From positions 1 through 46,674 of the IMG/VR virus record IMGVR_UViG_3300046506_000224: a stretch of DNA of 46,674 bases; one strand, given 5' to 3'. A program made the translations under genes and the position numbers. Source of the stretch: a virus. Below, piece after piece: positions 22,721 through 31,356 of the stretch. Position 1 is the stretch's first letter. Every line of letters begins with the position of its first letter. The notes below the pieces were generated by a model. The model had not been told where the DNA came from. It did not search any database and saw only the letters and a list, made by a program, of their open reading frames with translations.

Positions 22721-24247
22721 TCAGCCGTTGGCGATGTTGTCGATCACGCCCATGGCAAACGGCGCGTAGACCGCCAGCGTTTCCTCGACATAGACGCCGG
22801 ACTGCTCCGCGCGCGTCGTGATCGGCCAGTCGATCTGGTAATAGTCGCGGCGGACCTTCATCTCCGCGACGTTCGGCACCTCGCTCGACTGGTACTGCAC
22901 CGGCAGATCGCCGGCCCAGCCCAGGATCGTCCCCGCCGAGATATTCGGGTGGAGACGGATCGGGATTTTCTTGTTGAGGTACGGGTTGTAATAATATTCC
23001 ACGTTCCCGCCGGCGGTGAGAATGACCTCGCCCTGCGCCGGGTCCTTGAAATAGTTGAGCAGCGAGGCCGAGCCGGAGGTCAGCACCTTCTTGGTGATGT
23101 TCCGCTGTTCCTGGCTGTTGACGTAGAGCACGTCGACCGAGCACTGGTAGTTATCCCACATCGACTGCATCATGTCGTCGACCTCGGTGATCGAACCCTG
23201 ACCCGAAGAGGTGAGCGTGGTGCCGGTGCCGGCCGTGCCGGTGGCGAGCGCCTTCACATAGGCGCCCGAGCCCGACTTGAGCGCGGTGGTGAGCAGGCCG
23301 TCGAAGGCCAGCGTGTTGGTCGAGCAATCGGCGGTGACGAGCGTTGCGGCCTGACCCGTGCCCGCCAGCGGAGCCGAGAACACGGCGGAGTTGATCGACG
23401 TGATCTTCTCCAGCTTCTCGTTGCCCGCGGTGCCGACGAACCATGCATAGCCGACCGCACCCTGGATAACGGTCGCGGTGCAGATCAGCGGAGCGCCGAG
23501 CGTGACCGCCTGGCTGGCCCCTGCCGACTTGTTCGACGAACCGCCATAGATGGTGAAGGTCTTGCCGTCGGCGCCGGTGACGGTCTTCGAGGTCGCGACA
23601 CCGCTGGCGAGCGACGAGTTGCGCATGCCCTCCATGGTGAGGGCGACGACGATCACCGAATAGGTGGCCGATGGCAGGGTCGAGCCGGTGCCGGACGAAG
23701 ATACGGTCGGCGTGGCAGGCGTGCCCAGCGCCAGCGAGGCGTTGCCGAAGATGACGCCCGCTTCTTCCTTGAGCATCGTCTTCTGCAACAGGCGCGTGGT
23801 CATCATCGCCTTGATGTCTTCGAAGGTGCGGCCCGCCGAGATCGCCTCGAACGTCGCCTGGTCTTCCTCGCCGAGCGTGACATAGGACGCCGCTTTGTTG
23901 GCCGTGGTGTACGCCATCTGACCCGCGCGCTGACCCTCGGGCACCCACGGGGTGTTGTCGAAGCCGGAGCCGATCAGGGCGCTGACCTGCTTCCAGTTGG
24001 TCGCGGTACCGACGCCGCCGCCGACGCGCGGCAGCGATTTGATGATCGGCGTATTGACCGGATAGAGGTTCTTGGCCGGCGCCTGGAGGTCATAGGCGAC
24101 CAGCCCGGTGCCGGTGGAGATCGCCTTCTCGATCATATCGGGACGGCCACCGGCCATCTGCATGATCTCGCGGGCGATGTCCTCGCTGGGGTTGGTCAGG
24201 CTGGTGACGAGGGCCTTCTTGATCTCGTCGGGAGTGATTGCGTTCAT
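22721..24247 (-). CDS. Major capsid protein (SU10-like, HK97 fold)
   Basis: 508 residues. The N-terminal part (AITPDEIKKALVTSLTNPSE) and the region TGTGLVAYDLQAPAKNLYPV resemble SU10-type major head proteins, as do LYVNSQEQRNITKKVL and LNKKIPIRLHPNISAGTILG near the C-terminus. The middle (about 185-330, STLPSATYSVIVVALTMEG onward) looks like an inserted Ig/fibronectin-like domain that would decorate the capsid surface. It follows the protease-scaffold gene and has its own hairpin-embedded ribosome binding site and downstream attenuator, consistent with high expression. Confidence 0.85.
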   Translation of the reverse strand: MNAITPDEIKKALVTSLTNPSEDIAREIMQMAGGRPDMIEKAISTGTGLVAYDLQAPAKNLYPVNTPIIKSLPRVGGGVGTATNWKQVSALIGSGFDNTPWVPEGQRAGQMAYTTANKAASYVTLGEEDQATFEAISAGRTFEDIKAMMTTRLLQKTMLKEEAGVIFGNASLALGTPATPTVSSSGTGSTLPSATYSVIVVALTMEGMRNSSLASGVATSKTVTGADGKTFTIYGGSSNKSAGASQAVTLGAPLICTATVIQGAVGYAWFVGTAGNEKLEKITSINSAVFSAPLAGTGQAATLVTADCSTNTLAFDGLLTTALKSGSGAYVKALATGTAGTGTTLTSSGQGSITEVDDMMQSMWDNYQCSVDVLYVNSQEQRNITKKVLTSGSASLLNYFKDPAQGEVILTAGGNVEYYYNPYLNKKIPIRLHPNISAGTILGWAGDLPVQYQSSEVPNVAEMKVRRDYYQIDWPITTRAEQSGVYVEETLAVYAPFAMGVIDNIANG

Positions 24248-24271
24248 GATCTATCCGTCCTTTTTGGATAG
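24248..24271 (-). promoter_or_regulatory. Hairpin presenting the capsid ribosome binding site in its loop
   Basis: CTATCC (24251-24256) pairs with GGATAG (24266-24271) around a loop that reads AAAAAGGAC on the minus strand. The loop therefore exposes the AAGGA ribosome binding site about 10 bases before the capsid ATG. Such presentation could keep the site accessible for high expression or allow regulation. Confidence 0.45.
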
Positions 24272-24336
24272 GCGCAGGGGTGTGTTCCGCGCCGCCTGGT
24301 GGCGGGCGGTGACACGGCTTTCGCCGGGCCGATCGG

Positions 24337-26037
24337 TCAGGCGGCTGCGCGGGCCGTCTTGACGAGTTGCGGATTTTGGAGCGCGGCGCGGAGCAGGATA
24401 TCGCCACGCTGGGCTTCGGGGAGGCTGTCGAGCGCCTTGTGGAAGTCCTCGGCGCTGATCTGGGCACCGGTACCGCCGGCACCGGGCGAGATGTCCTCGG
24501 ACTTGCTCACCGCACGCAGGGGTCCGCCCGCGGTCTTGGGCGCAGCGGGCTCGGATTCGACTTGCTCGAGCCGCTTGGTCAGATCGGAGATGGTCGCCTC
24601 GAACCGCTTGGTCAGTTCCTGTACCGCAGGGGCGGCCTCGGTCAGCGCCTTTGCCAGCCGCTCGTTCTCGGCGGTGAGCGCCTTGTTCGCTTCCTCGGGA
24701 TCATCGACGCCCTCGACCTTGGCGCAATTGTCCTTGTCGCACGTCGCGCCGAGTTTGGTCATGTGGTCGTGCGATTGCTGGATCATCGCCGCGTCACGCT
24801 TCGAATTGCGGGCGCCGACCTTCTCCATCAGGTCGGTGTCGGCCTTGACCATATCCACGATCTCATTGGCGCAGATGATGATCTCGGGATCGCCGTCGAT
24901 CATGGTCAGCGTGAGGTCGGGCAGGTTGGTCGTGATCTGCGTCAGCAGTTCGGACACTTCCTCGGTCGTCACCGCGATCACGAAGTCGCGAAGTTGGTTC
25001 AGGATGCCGACCGCCATCGCGGGGACGGGCGAGTCGTCGCCCTCGGAACGCTGTTCCCAGGCGATGGAGGCGGCCAGATCGCCGAAGCATTCCAGCACGC
25101 GCGCCGAGCCCGGGATGAACCACAGGCCCTTGGTCACGTCGTCGGTCTGGACGGTCTGAGCGATGAGCTTGAGCGCGGTGCCGGCCTTGGCCATGTCGGC
25201 GAAGGGGCCGGTTGCGGCGACGTCGGTCGGGGCGGGAATCACCACGTTCGCCTTGCCGATCGCGTCGGCGAGGGCTGCGGCGGGATCGGCTGGAGCATCG
25301 GCTTGCGCCGCTGCTTCCTTGCCCTCCTCGCCGGTCGCCTCGTCCACCGCTTCGGCAGCAAGCGCTTCGGTGCCCGTGGCATCGGCGCCTGCTTCGGCTG
25401 CGGCGTCGGCGTCAGCCACCTTGGCAGCTTCATCGTCGCCTTCCTCGTCATCGCCCAGGTCGCTCGCCAGCGCTTCGGTGATCAGCGCCTCGCGGGCCTT
25501 GAACAGGAAGTCCTTGTAGCGCTTCGACCCAGCGGCATCGGCCAACAGGCGGGCTTTCGCGACGACCTCGTCACCGCTCGGGGTATATTCGGGCATATCG
25601 GCCTTCCACATGTTGATGACGGCGTCGGGGTTGCACGGGGAGTCTACGAGGGAAATTTCCACCAATTTCAATGCTGTAATGATGGAGCGGTCGGCGGAAT
25701 CGCGCTTGAGCACCTTCCCGCCGACGGAGAAACCGGCATAGACGCCGGCACGAACCTTCGTGATCGCGAGCGGGTCAACGACCAGGGCGCAAATCTGCGT
25801 CGCGCCTGAGCCGTCGACATCGGCCTCCAGCACCTTCCCGGCCGCCGATGGCTCATGCATCTCGCGCAGTGCCGGGAAGCGTTCGTAATCGGGAAGGGCG
25901 GCCTTCATCGCGTCCGCGGTGATGACCTCGCCGGCGCCGTCACGGGTTTCGGCGGACGCGATGCCCCAAACCTTGATCGTCCCGTCAGCCTGATCCTCGA
26001 CCTTGGTGATGGCGCCAAACTGGCGAGCAATGGACAT
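24337..26037 (-). CDS. Prohead protease fused to a scaffold domain
   Basis: 566 residues. Residues about 1-150 match the XkdF/S78-type prohead protease: KVWGIASAETRDGAGE, a catalytic-region His in LREMHEP, a Ser in GFSVGG, and LVEISLVDSPCNPDA. The rest is long and helical (Ala/Glu-rich at about 195-260, coiled coil at about 450-510), typical of an internal scaffold that is later digested. One gene thus supplies both protease and scaffold for capsid maturation. It lies directly before the major capsid gene. Confidence 0.8.
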   Translation of the reverse strand: MSIARQFGAITKVEDQADGTIKVWGIASAETRDGAGEVITADAMKAALPDYERFPALREMHEPSAAGKVLEADVDGSGATQICALVVDPLAITKVRAGVYAGFSVGGKVLKRDSADRSIITALKLVEISLVDSPCNPDAVINMWKADMPEYTPSGDEVVAKARLLADAAGSKRYKDFLFKAREALITEALASDLGDDEEGDDEAAKVADADAAAEAGADATGTEALAAEAVDEATGEEGKEAAAQADAPADPAAALADAIGKANVVIPAPTDVAATGPFADMAKAGTALKLIAQTVQTDDVTKGLWFIPGSARVLECFGDLAASIAWEQRSEGDDSPVPAMAVGILNQLRDFVIAVTTEEVSELLTQITTNLPDLTLTMIDGDPEIIICANEIVDMVKADTDLMEKVGARNSKRDAAMIQQSHDHMTKLGATCDKDNCAKVEGVDDPEEANKALTAENERLAKALTEAAPAVQELTKRFEATISDLTKRLEQVESEPAAPKTAGGPLRAVSKSEDISPGAGGTGAQISAEDFHKALDSLPEAQRGDILLRAALQNPQLVKTARAAA

Positions 26038-26064
26038 GGTTTCGCGCCTTTCTTGATGCCGAGC

Positions 26065-26739
26065 TTAAGCCAGGGTCTGCCAGTTGAGCAGGATCGTGCC
26101 GGTCAGGATCGCTGCCGGATCGCCGGACGCGGCCCAGGTGGCGGCAGCGTTGAAGTAGATCGACTTGACCCCACCCGCTTCACTGACGAGCGAGAACGGC
26201 GATGCAGTGGCCAGCGCGGTCTGAACCGTCGCGGTACCGTTGCAGTCCGCCGCAGCCTTGCCGACCGCGATCGATTGGAACGTTGCGGTGCCGGACAGAA
26301 CTGCGACGGCGCCGGATGCCACGACATGGCCCAGCCCGACCGTGGGGGTGTCCGCTGTGATATGCGCGGCGGTCTGGGTGATCGCGACTGCCATGCGGGC
26401 GGATTCGATGATCTGCGAGCCGGCGGGGAGGGTATAGACCAGCTTGCCCACGCCGAGCGCTGCGCCACCGGCAATCGCGGGAAGCACGGCCCCGGAGCCG
26501 AACGTCAGCAGCGTGGTGTGCCGGAAGCCGTCGCCATATTCGAGCGCGGTTACGCCGGTCGCGGCGGTGCCCACATTGGCACCGGCCTGCACGACGAGAC
26601 AACCATCGGCCATCAGGTCCTGCAGATCGTTCCCGACCGGCACGTTGTAGATGAAGCCGTTGGTGTCGGGCGTGTAGGTCGCGCCGCGGGTGGCATATTG
26701 GCCGGACTTGGTCGGGGCGAGAACGGTGACGGTCGTCAT
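26065..26739 (-). CDS. Putative head decoration or small structural protein
   Basis: 224 residues, Gly/Ala/Thr-rich and beta-like (MTTVTVLAPTKSGQYATRGA). A DGFRHTTLLTFGSGAVLPAI segment precedes a repeated beta pattern, and the C-terminal half has TATWAASG-like strands and ILTGTILLNWQTLA. It lies between the portal fusion and the protease-scaffold, where decoration or small capsid-associated proteins are often encoded. No known domain is recognised. Confidence 0.55.
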   Translation of the reverse strand: MTTVTVLAPTKSGQYATRGATYTPDTNGFIYNVPVGNDLQDLMADGCLVVQAGANVGTAATGVTALEYGDGFRHTTLLTFGSGAVLPAIAGGAALGVGKLVYTLPAGSQIIESARMAVAITQTAAHITADTPTVGLGHVVASGAVAVLSGTATFQSIAVGKAAADCNGTATVQTALATASPFSLVSEAGGVKSIYFNAAATWAASGDPAAILTGTILLNWQTLA

Positions 26740-26766
26740 GGCAGGTTCCTTCGTGGGTAGAGGAAA

Positions 26767-28986
26767 TCAGATTTCGGTTGGGTCGGTCGCGGTGGCGGTG
26801 GTCGCGCAAGAACAATTCGGATGACTGGGCTCGAAGTCGTCGCCGCTGGCAAAGGGCTGATCGAGCGGGATATCGCCCTCCGCCTCGTTGCTGAGGCATA
26901 TCTGGCAGGTGTCGCCGTCGTTGGCGGTCTGCCAGGCCTTGGTGATCACCAGCCCGTCGGCCTGCGCCTCGCGCCAGCCCGCGCCCTTGCCCTCGCCATT
27001 GGCCTTGGCGACTTCGTTGAAGGCAATCGTCTTGGCCCGGTCGGCTGAGAAGGCCGTCGACGCCTGGATCGCGTCTGCAATGGCGTCCGTGCCGATGTTG
27101 TTGCGCAGGCCGTCGGCGATCACCGAGCGGATCATCGAGCGCGTCGTCGCGATCAGGCTTTCGTCGCCGTCGAGCGATACCAGTTCGGCACCGCGCGCCT
27201 CGATGTAGGCGATGGCGCGATCGAACACGCGGTTGGTCAGGGCGGTGTCGGGTTTCGCTACAACGACTTTCAAGGCGAGCGATGCGCTGTCCTTGATGAA
27301 GGCGTCGAGTTCGGCCGCGATGATCGCCTCGATCGCAAGCAGTTCGTCGAATGTTAGCCCGCGTGAGATGGCGTCGGCGACGCGGTCGGCCGAGATCCTT
27401 GGGTCTTCGTCGGCCTTACCGACAGCGGCGAGCGCCTTGACGACGTCTGCCGCGGCAGCATCGCCGGCAGCGGATAGGATGGGCTTGAGGGCCTTGGCGA
27501 GGCTCGCCGTGGTGCGGCGCGCCAGAGGGCGGGTGGGCGAGATCGGGGCCAGCTTGGCCAGCTTCTCCGCGGCGCCCGGCTTGACCGGCTTGACCGGCTT
27601 CGGCGCCGTCTCGTCATTCGCGGGGACAGGCTTGCCGTCAGGCCCGGTCTGCGCACCGGGGGCGGGCACCACGACCTGTTCCGGTGGCTCCGGCGGGTTG
27701 AGCACCGAATCCAGCGTTACGGCACCCGACGCGGTATAGATCAGCGGTTGTGCCCCCATGCCATTCGGCAGCGGATCGTCGCCGCGGGCATCCCTGATCT
27801 CGTCGATCGTCTTCGACCCGTTACGCAGATCGGTGTTTTCGAGTTCCGACCGCTCCTTGGCGCTGGTCGCGTCTTCCTTGGTCCAGGCAAATTCGAGATC
27901 GGGGTAACCCATCTCGTCCTGAATAATGTCGTCGATCCAGCGCTTGGCCCAGAGCTTGAGCGGTTCGAGGCCTTCCTCCAGCGCGCGTTCCTGGTCCGTC
28001 TCGCCGGTCGAGCGGTTCATCTGCCGGATGAATGGGGTGGGCGGCAGGGAGAACGCGAACGCCACGATGCGCGCGAGCCATTCGTCGAACTCGTCCTTGA
28101 CCGGGGCGGCCTTGAACGACGTGTATGCGGAGCCATGAGGCCCCCAGATCAGCTTGTTCTGCTCGGCCTGGTTGCCGCCGATCCTGTCATCGAACCATTG
28201 CTGCAATTCCTGGATCTTGGTCGCATCCCATCCTTCGGGCGCGTTGAGCAGACCGGCGGGGACGTTGCCTTCGGTGAAGTAGCTCAGCTGCGAGGCCTGC
28301 CGGCGCAGGATGATGTTGATCGTGACGATGATCTGCTCGACCGGGCCGAACCCGTAGAGGTGGTTCGGGCGGGGATTGCGGGGGACGTAGAGCAGATCGG
28401 CGTTGGTGAGGTCGTTCCAGGCCACGCCCTTGATGACCTGCTGATAGGCGATGTCGTCGGCGCCACGCGGGCGCCTGCCGGTGTCGTCGACCATGGGGTG
28501 GATCGTATCGCCGGGGACGATCTCAAGACCGAGCAGCTTGCCGCCGCGGGTGCGCCGCTTCTCGAATGCCGGAGCATCGAGCGCGAGCAGGTCTTCCAGG
28601 CTCATGCGCAGGAACGTCGCGAACGGGGTCACGCCATCCGGCTTGCCCCAGAACTTGGTGACCTCGGCGATGCGCGGATCCTCGCCCTTCTTCTTGTTGT
28701 CGACCGCCTTGATCTGCCATTCCAGGCGCTCGAACTGGTCCTTACGGGTCTCGATCGCGAGGCGGACCAATTCGACATTGGCGAAGGCGCGCAAGGCCCG
28801 GAATCCGAACGGCTCGTAAGCGCGCGGGGTCAGCGTGGCATTGATGTTCGGCTTGAAGTCGTAGCCGCGCACCGGCTGCTGCACGACCGGCGTTAGCGGG
28901 AATCCGGGCGAGAACGGACCCCACGCGTTGGCGTTGGCGGTACCCCAGCTATAGGTGATGTTGGTCTGCACGCCGCCCTTCGGCAT
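26767..28986 (-). CDS. Portal protein fused to a MuF-type head morphogenesis domain
   Basis: 739 residues. Residues about 60-420 are a portal core (VRLAIETRKDQFERLEWQIK; LLYVPRNPRPNHLYGFGPVE; FSLPPTPFIRQMNRSTGETD). A Pro/Lys-rich linker follows at about 440-510. The C-terminal ~180 residues are MuF-like: KTIAFNEVAKANGEGKGAGW, then KAWQTANDGDTCQIC and FEPSHPNCSC with Cys694, Cys697, His722, Cys725 and Cys727 as likely zinc ligands. MuF proteins are minor head proteins usually encoded separately after the portal; here one polypeptide carries both. The portal forms the DNA gate for the terminase. Confidence 0.85.
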   Translation of the reverse strand: MPKGGVQTNITYSWGTANANAWGPFSPGFPLTPVVQQPVRGYDFKPNINATLTPRAYEPFGFRALRAFANVELVRLAIETRKDQFERLEWQIKAVDNKKKGEDPRIAEVTKFWGKPDGVTPFATFLRMSLEDLLALDAPAFEKRRTRGGKLLGLEIVPGDTIHPMVDDTGRRPRGADDIAYQQVIKGVAWNDLTNADLLYVPRNPRPNHLYGFGPVEQIIVTINIILRRQASQLSYFTEGNVPAGLLNAPEGWDATKIQELQQWFDDRIGGNQAEQNKLIWGPHGSAYTSFKAAPVKDEFDEWLARIVAFAFSLPPTPFIRQMNRSTGETDQERALEEGLEPLKLWAKRWIDDIIQDEMGYPDLEFAWTKEDATSAKERSELENTDLRNGSKTIDEIRDARGDDPLPNGMGAQPLIYTASGAVTLDSVLNPPEPPEQVVVPAPGAQTGPDGKPVPANDETAPKPVKPVKPGAAEKLAKLAPISPTRPLARRTTASLAKALKPILSAAGDAAAADVVKALAAVGKADEDPRISADRVADAISRGLTFDELLAIEAIIAAELDAFIKDSASLALKVVVAKPDTALTNRVFDRAIAYIEARGAELVSLDGDESLIATTRSMIRSVIADGLRNNIGTDAIADAIQASTAFSADRAKTIAFNEVAKANGEGKGAGWREAQADGLVITKAWQTANDGDTCQICLSNEAEGDIPLDQPFASGDDFEPSHPNCSCATTATATDPTEI

Positions 28987-28997
28987 CGGGTTCTCCT

Positions 28998-30686
28998 TCA
29001 GGCGCCGGCGTCAGCCATGAAGCGCTCATATTCCATGCTGCCGGGGGCATATGGGCAGGCGATTGCGGCTCGCTGCTTGGCTTGGGCGGCGGCTTCGGTT
29101 TCAGCCGTCGCCTTCGCCGCATTCTGGTCGCGGACGAGATGCAGGAAGCCGGACGAGGCAACCTGTTCGCGCGACATGTAGGCGAGGGCCTGCGTCATCG
29201 AATCCACCTGGTCGTCATGCGCCGATGCCGGGAACTGCGCTGTCTCGCCGGTGAAGTCCGCCAGCCAGGCCGCGCCCTCGGGCAGGAACACCCGGCCGCT
29301 TTCGATCACGGGCGTGACGGCATGGGCTCGAGCAATTTTGTCGGTATCGACGCCGATCGGGACGATGGCCAATCGCGTGCCGGTCCGCAATTCCTGGATC
29401 AACGATTGGCCCGACGCCTTGTCCTCGACCAAGATCGCGTGCGGTTGATGCTTGGCGGCCAGCGCGATCACCTGACGCTTCAAATCCGGGAACTCGACCC
29501 GCTCGCGCCAGACGTCGAGGAGGTAATACCCGTCGTCGCATTCGGCCCATGTCGTGCAGACCGACGGGTCGTTGTCGGTCTTGATCTTGAAACCGGTATC
29601 CCAGCTTTGGATGATGCGGCGAGCGACCGGAAGCGCCTCGGACCGGAAGTATCGCCACCAGCTGGTGCGGAACACGCCGCCGCCGGCTGGGGCTGGCCGC
29701 TGCTGAAGCTGCCCCGCCGTACCATACGAACCAAGCGAGCCTTCGAGCGACTTGAGCTCAACTTCGCCCACCCGCGACGGCCACAGCAATTCGCCCCGAA
29801 CCTTGCGAGGATCACCGGCATAAACATGCGGGTGGTCCTCCTCGTACCGCGCGGGCAGGCACAACACGGTCCAAGGCTCGCCCTTGGCCAAGATATGCCC
29901 GACCAGGTCGTCCTCATGGAGCCGCTGCATCACGCCGACATACGCGCCCGTCTTAGGGTCGTTGAGGCGGGTCGACATGGTGTTGTCCCACCAGTCGTTG
30001 ACCGCCACGCGCGCCGTGACGCTGTTCGCTTCCTTCGCTGAGAGCGGGTCATCGAACATGACGACACTGCCACCTTCACCGGTCGCGGTGCCATCGACCG
30101 ATGAGGCGATGCGATACCCGCCGCGGTTATTCTCGAAGCGGATCTTCGTGTTCTGGTCGCTGGTCAGGGCGAAGCGATCGCCCCAAAGCGCCCTGTACCA
30201 GGGGCTATCGATGAGACGGCGGCATTTGACGTTATCGCGCACCGACAGCGAATGGGCGTAGCTGGTCGAGAGGAACCCGGCGCCGGGGCCGATCAGCGGG
30301 AAGCCTTGCGCCGATTCCAGCGTCCAGACCCATGCGGGCCACGCCACCGACACCAGCAATGATTTCATGTGCCGCGGCGGAATGTTGATGATCAGGCGGC
30401 GGCAGCGCCCGAAGGTCACGTCCTCGAGGTGGCGGCAGATCGTCTCGATATGCCAGTTGTCAACGAACTCGGCCGGGTCGATGTACTTCCACGCCGCCTT
30501 CACGAATTCATGGAGCGATCGGCAGCGCGCGCGAATCTCGATAGCGTCGCGCGCTACCCGCTCGAGCTCGCGCCGTTCCTGCTCAGCCTTGATCGACGCC
30601 AGCAGGTGCGCCGGATTCCCCGCCGCCTTCGTCAACAGCTCCGCCAAGGAGGGTTGCGGCTTTGGCGAGGATGTCGAGCTGATCAT
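28998..30686 (-). CDS. terL: Terminase large subunit
   Basis: 562 residues. The ATPase half has the Walker A-like PPRHMKS (103-109), Walker B VVMFDDP (208-214), and VGVMQRLHEDDLVGH with motif III character. The nuclease half has the first Asp in IQSWDTGFK (about 370) and the final acidic pair in SAHDDQVDSMTQAL (about 505). It packages DNA through the portal encoded next. The 5' end overlaps the small subunit gene by about 104 bp in another frame, so the two are probably coupled. Confidence 0.92.
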   Translation of the reverse strand: MISSTSSPKPQPSLAELLTKAAGNPAHLLASIKAEQERRELERVARDAIEIRARCRSLHEFVKAAWKYIDPAEFVDNWHIETICRHLEDVTFGRCRRLIINIPPRHMKSLLVSVAWPAWVWTLESAQGFPLIGPGAGFLSTSYAHSLSVRDNVKCRRLIDSPWYRALWGDRFALTSDQNTKIRFENNRGGYRIASSVDGTATGEGGSVVMFDDPLSAKEANSVTARVAVNDWWDNTMSTRLNDPKTGAYVGVMQRLHEDDLVGHILAKGEPWTVLCLPARYEEDHPHVYAGDPRKVRGELLWPSRVGEVELKSLEGSLGSYGTAGQLQQRPAPAGGGVFRTSWWRYFRSEALPVARRIIQSWDTGFKIKTDNDPSVCTTWAECDDGYYLLDVWRERVEFPDLKRQVIALAAKHQPHAILVEDKASGQSLIQELRTGTRLAIVPIGVDTDKIARAHAVTPVIESGRVFLPEGAAWLADFTGETAQFPASAHDDQVDSMTQALAYMSREQVASSGFLHLVRDQNAAKATAETEAAAQAKQRAAIACPYAPGSMEYERFMADAGA

Positions 30687-31077
30687 CGGTGTACCTGCTC
30701 ATGTCCCGGTGTTCGATCGGGGCGCCGCCTGGCCCGCTGTGTTCGTGGGCGGTGACCTCGCGCATCCGGCGCCGGGTCTTGTCCCGCCAGATGATCAAGG
30801 TCGGGTTGCCCTTCATGCACTCCCGGAACATCGCGCCTTCGACGAGCGCATCGGCTACCTCGATCCCGGCCTCGAGTTCCTTGCGACAATGCTTGAACAG
30901 CGTGTCGACGGTGATTCCGAGCACCTTGGCGATCGTCTCCTGGGTCGCCCGACCAGAATTGGCAGTCACGAACATCCGCTGCTCGTCATTCGGCTTCCAC
31001 GGCTTGCGTCCGGGCGAGCGGGGCATGACCCTAGGCGCTGCGGGCTTTTTGGCCCGCGGTGTCGGCCGCTTCGCCAT
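30583..31077 (-). CDS. terS: Terminase small subunit
   Basis: About 164 residues from ATG 31077, which has GGAG six bases upstream. A frame extension to GTG 31122 exists, but there the Shine-Dalgarno abuts the start. The N-terminus is basic (MAKRPTPRAKKPAAPRVMPR). An HTH segment (TQETIAKVLGITVDTLFKHC) would bind the packaging site, and the rest is helical with DMSRYTDDQLDILAKAA. It is the first gene of the late operon and lies just downstream of a leader containing a terminator, which suggests control by antitermination. Confidence 0.8.
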   Translation of the reverse strand: MAKRPTPRAKKPAAPRVMPRSPGRKPWKPNDEQRMFVTANSGRATQETIAKVLGITVDTLFKHCRKELEAGIEVADALVEGAMFRECMKGNPTLIIWRDKTRRRMREVTAHEHSGPGGAPIEHRDMSRYTDDQLDILAKAATLLGGAVDEGGGESGAPAGVDQG

Positions 31078-31154
31078 GTCGATCTCCGGGTGTTGCGGCC
31101 TCTCGCGCGGCGAATTGATCACCTCCTCTCGGACAATGGCGCGGGCCTGAAACG

Positions 31155-31190
31155 AAAAACCGCCCGACGGGCTGGGGAGCCCCGGGCGGA
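31155..31190 (-). terminator. Leftward intrinsic terminator in the late leader
   Basis: The stem CCGCCCG/CGGGCGG (31160-31166 with 31183-31189) is extended by GGGCT/AGCCC around a 4-base loop and is followed on the minus strand by TTTTTCG. It would stop transcripts from the accessory cluster. It also lies between any promoter in the control region and the terminase genes, so late transcription must either read through it or start in the 33 bases beyond. Confidence 0.75.
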
Positions 31191-31333
31191 TTTCTACGAA
31201 TGGATGAAGCGCTTAGTCTGTCGCGTCCCGATTTGCAACAGGATTTGCACGCATGGGCAGGAGGATGGTTCCTCGGGTCATCGTTACCATGGCGCGGGTG
31301 GTGGCGCAATGTGGCGGGGATCGAGAGTCTGGC

Positions 31334-31356
31334 AATTACGGGATTTGCCCGCATTT
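31334..31356. promoter_or_regulatory. Operator-like palindrome (copy 2)
   Basis: Imperfect inverted repeat AATTACGGG...CCCGCATTT, identical at 19 of 23 positions to the perfect palindrome at 1828-1850, including the first 12 bases. It overlaps promoter-like sequence upstream of the late operon, so a shared regulator could act here. Confidence 0.55.

Noticed and set aside
24367-25809. 480-codon plus-strand open frame
   Set aside because: Antisense to the protease-scaffold gene, whose protease motifs and helical composition are clear.
30583-31122. Terminase small subunit starting at GTG 31122
   Set aside because: The strong Shine-Dalgarno abuts this GTG, leaving no spacer; ATG 31077 has a normally spaced GGAG and a typical basic N-terminus.
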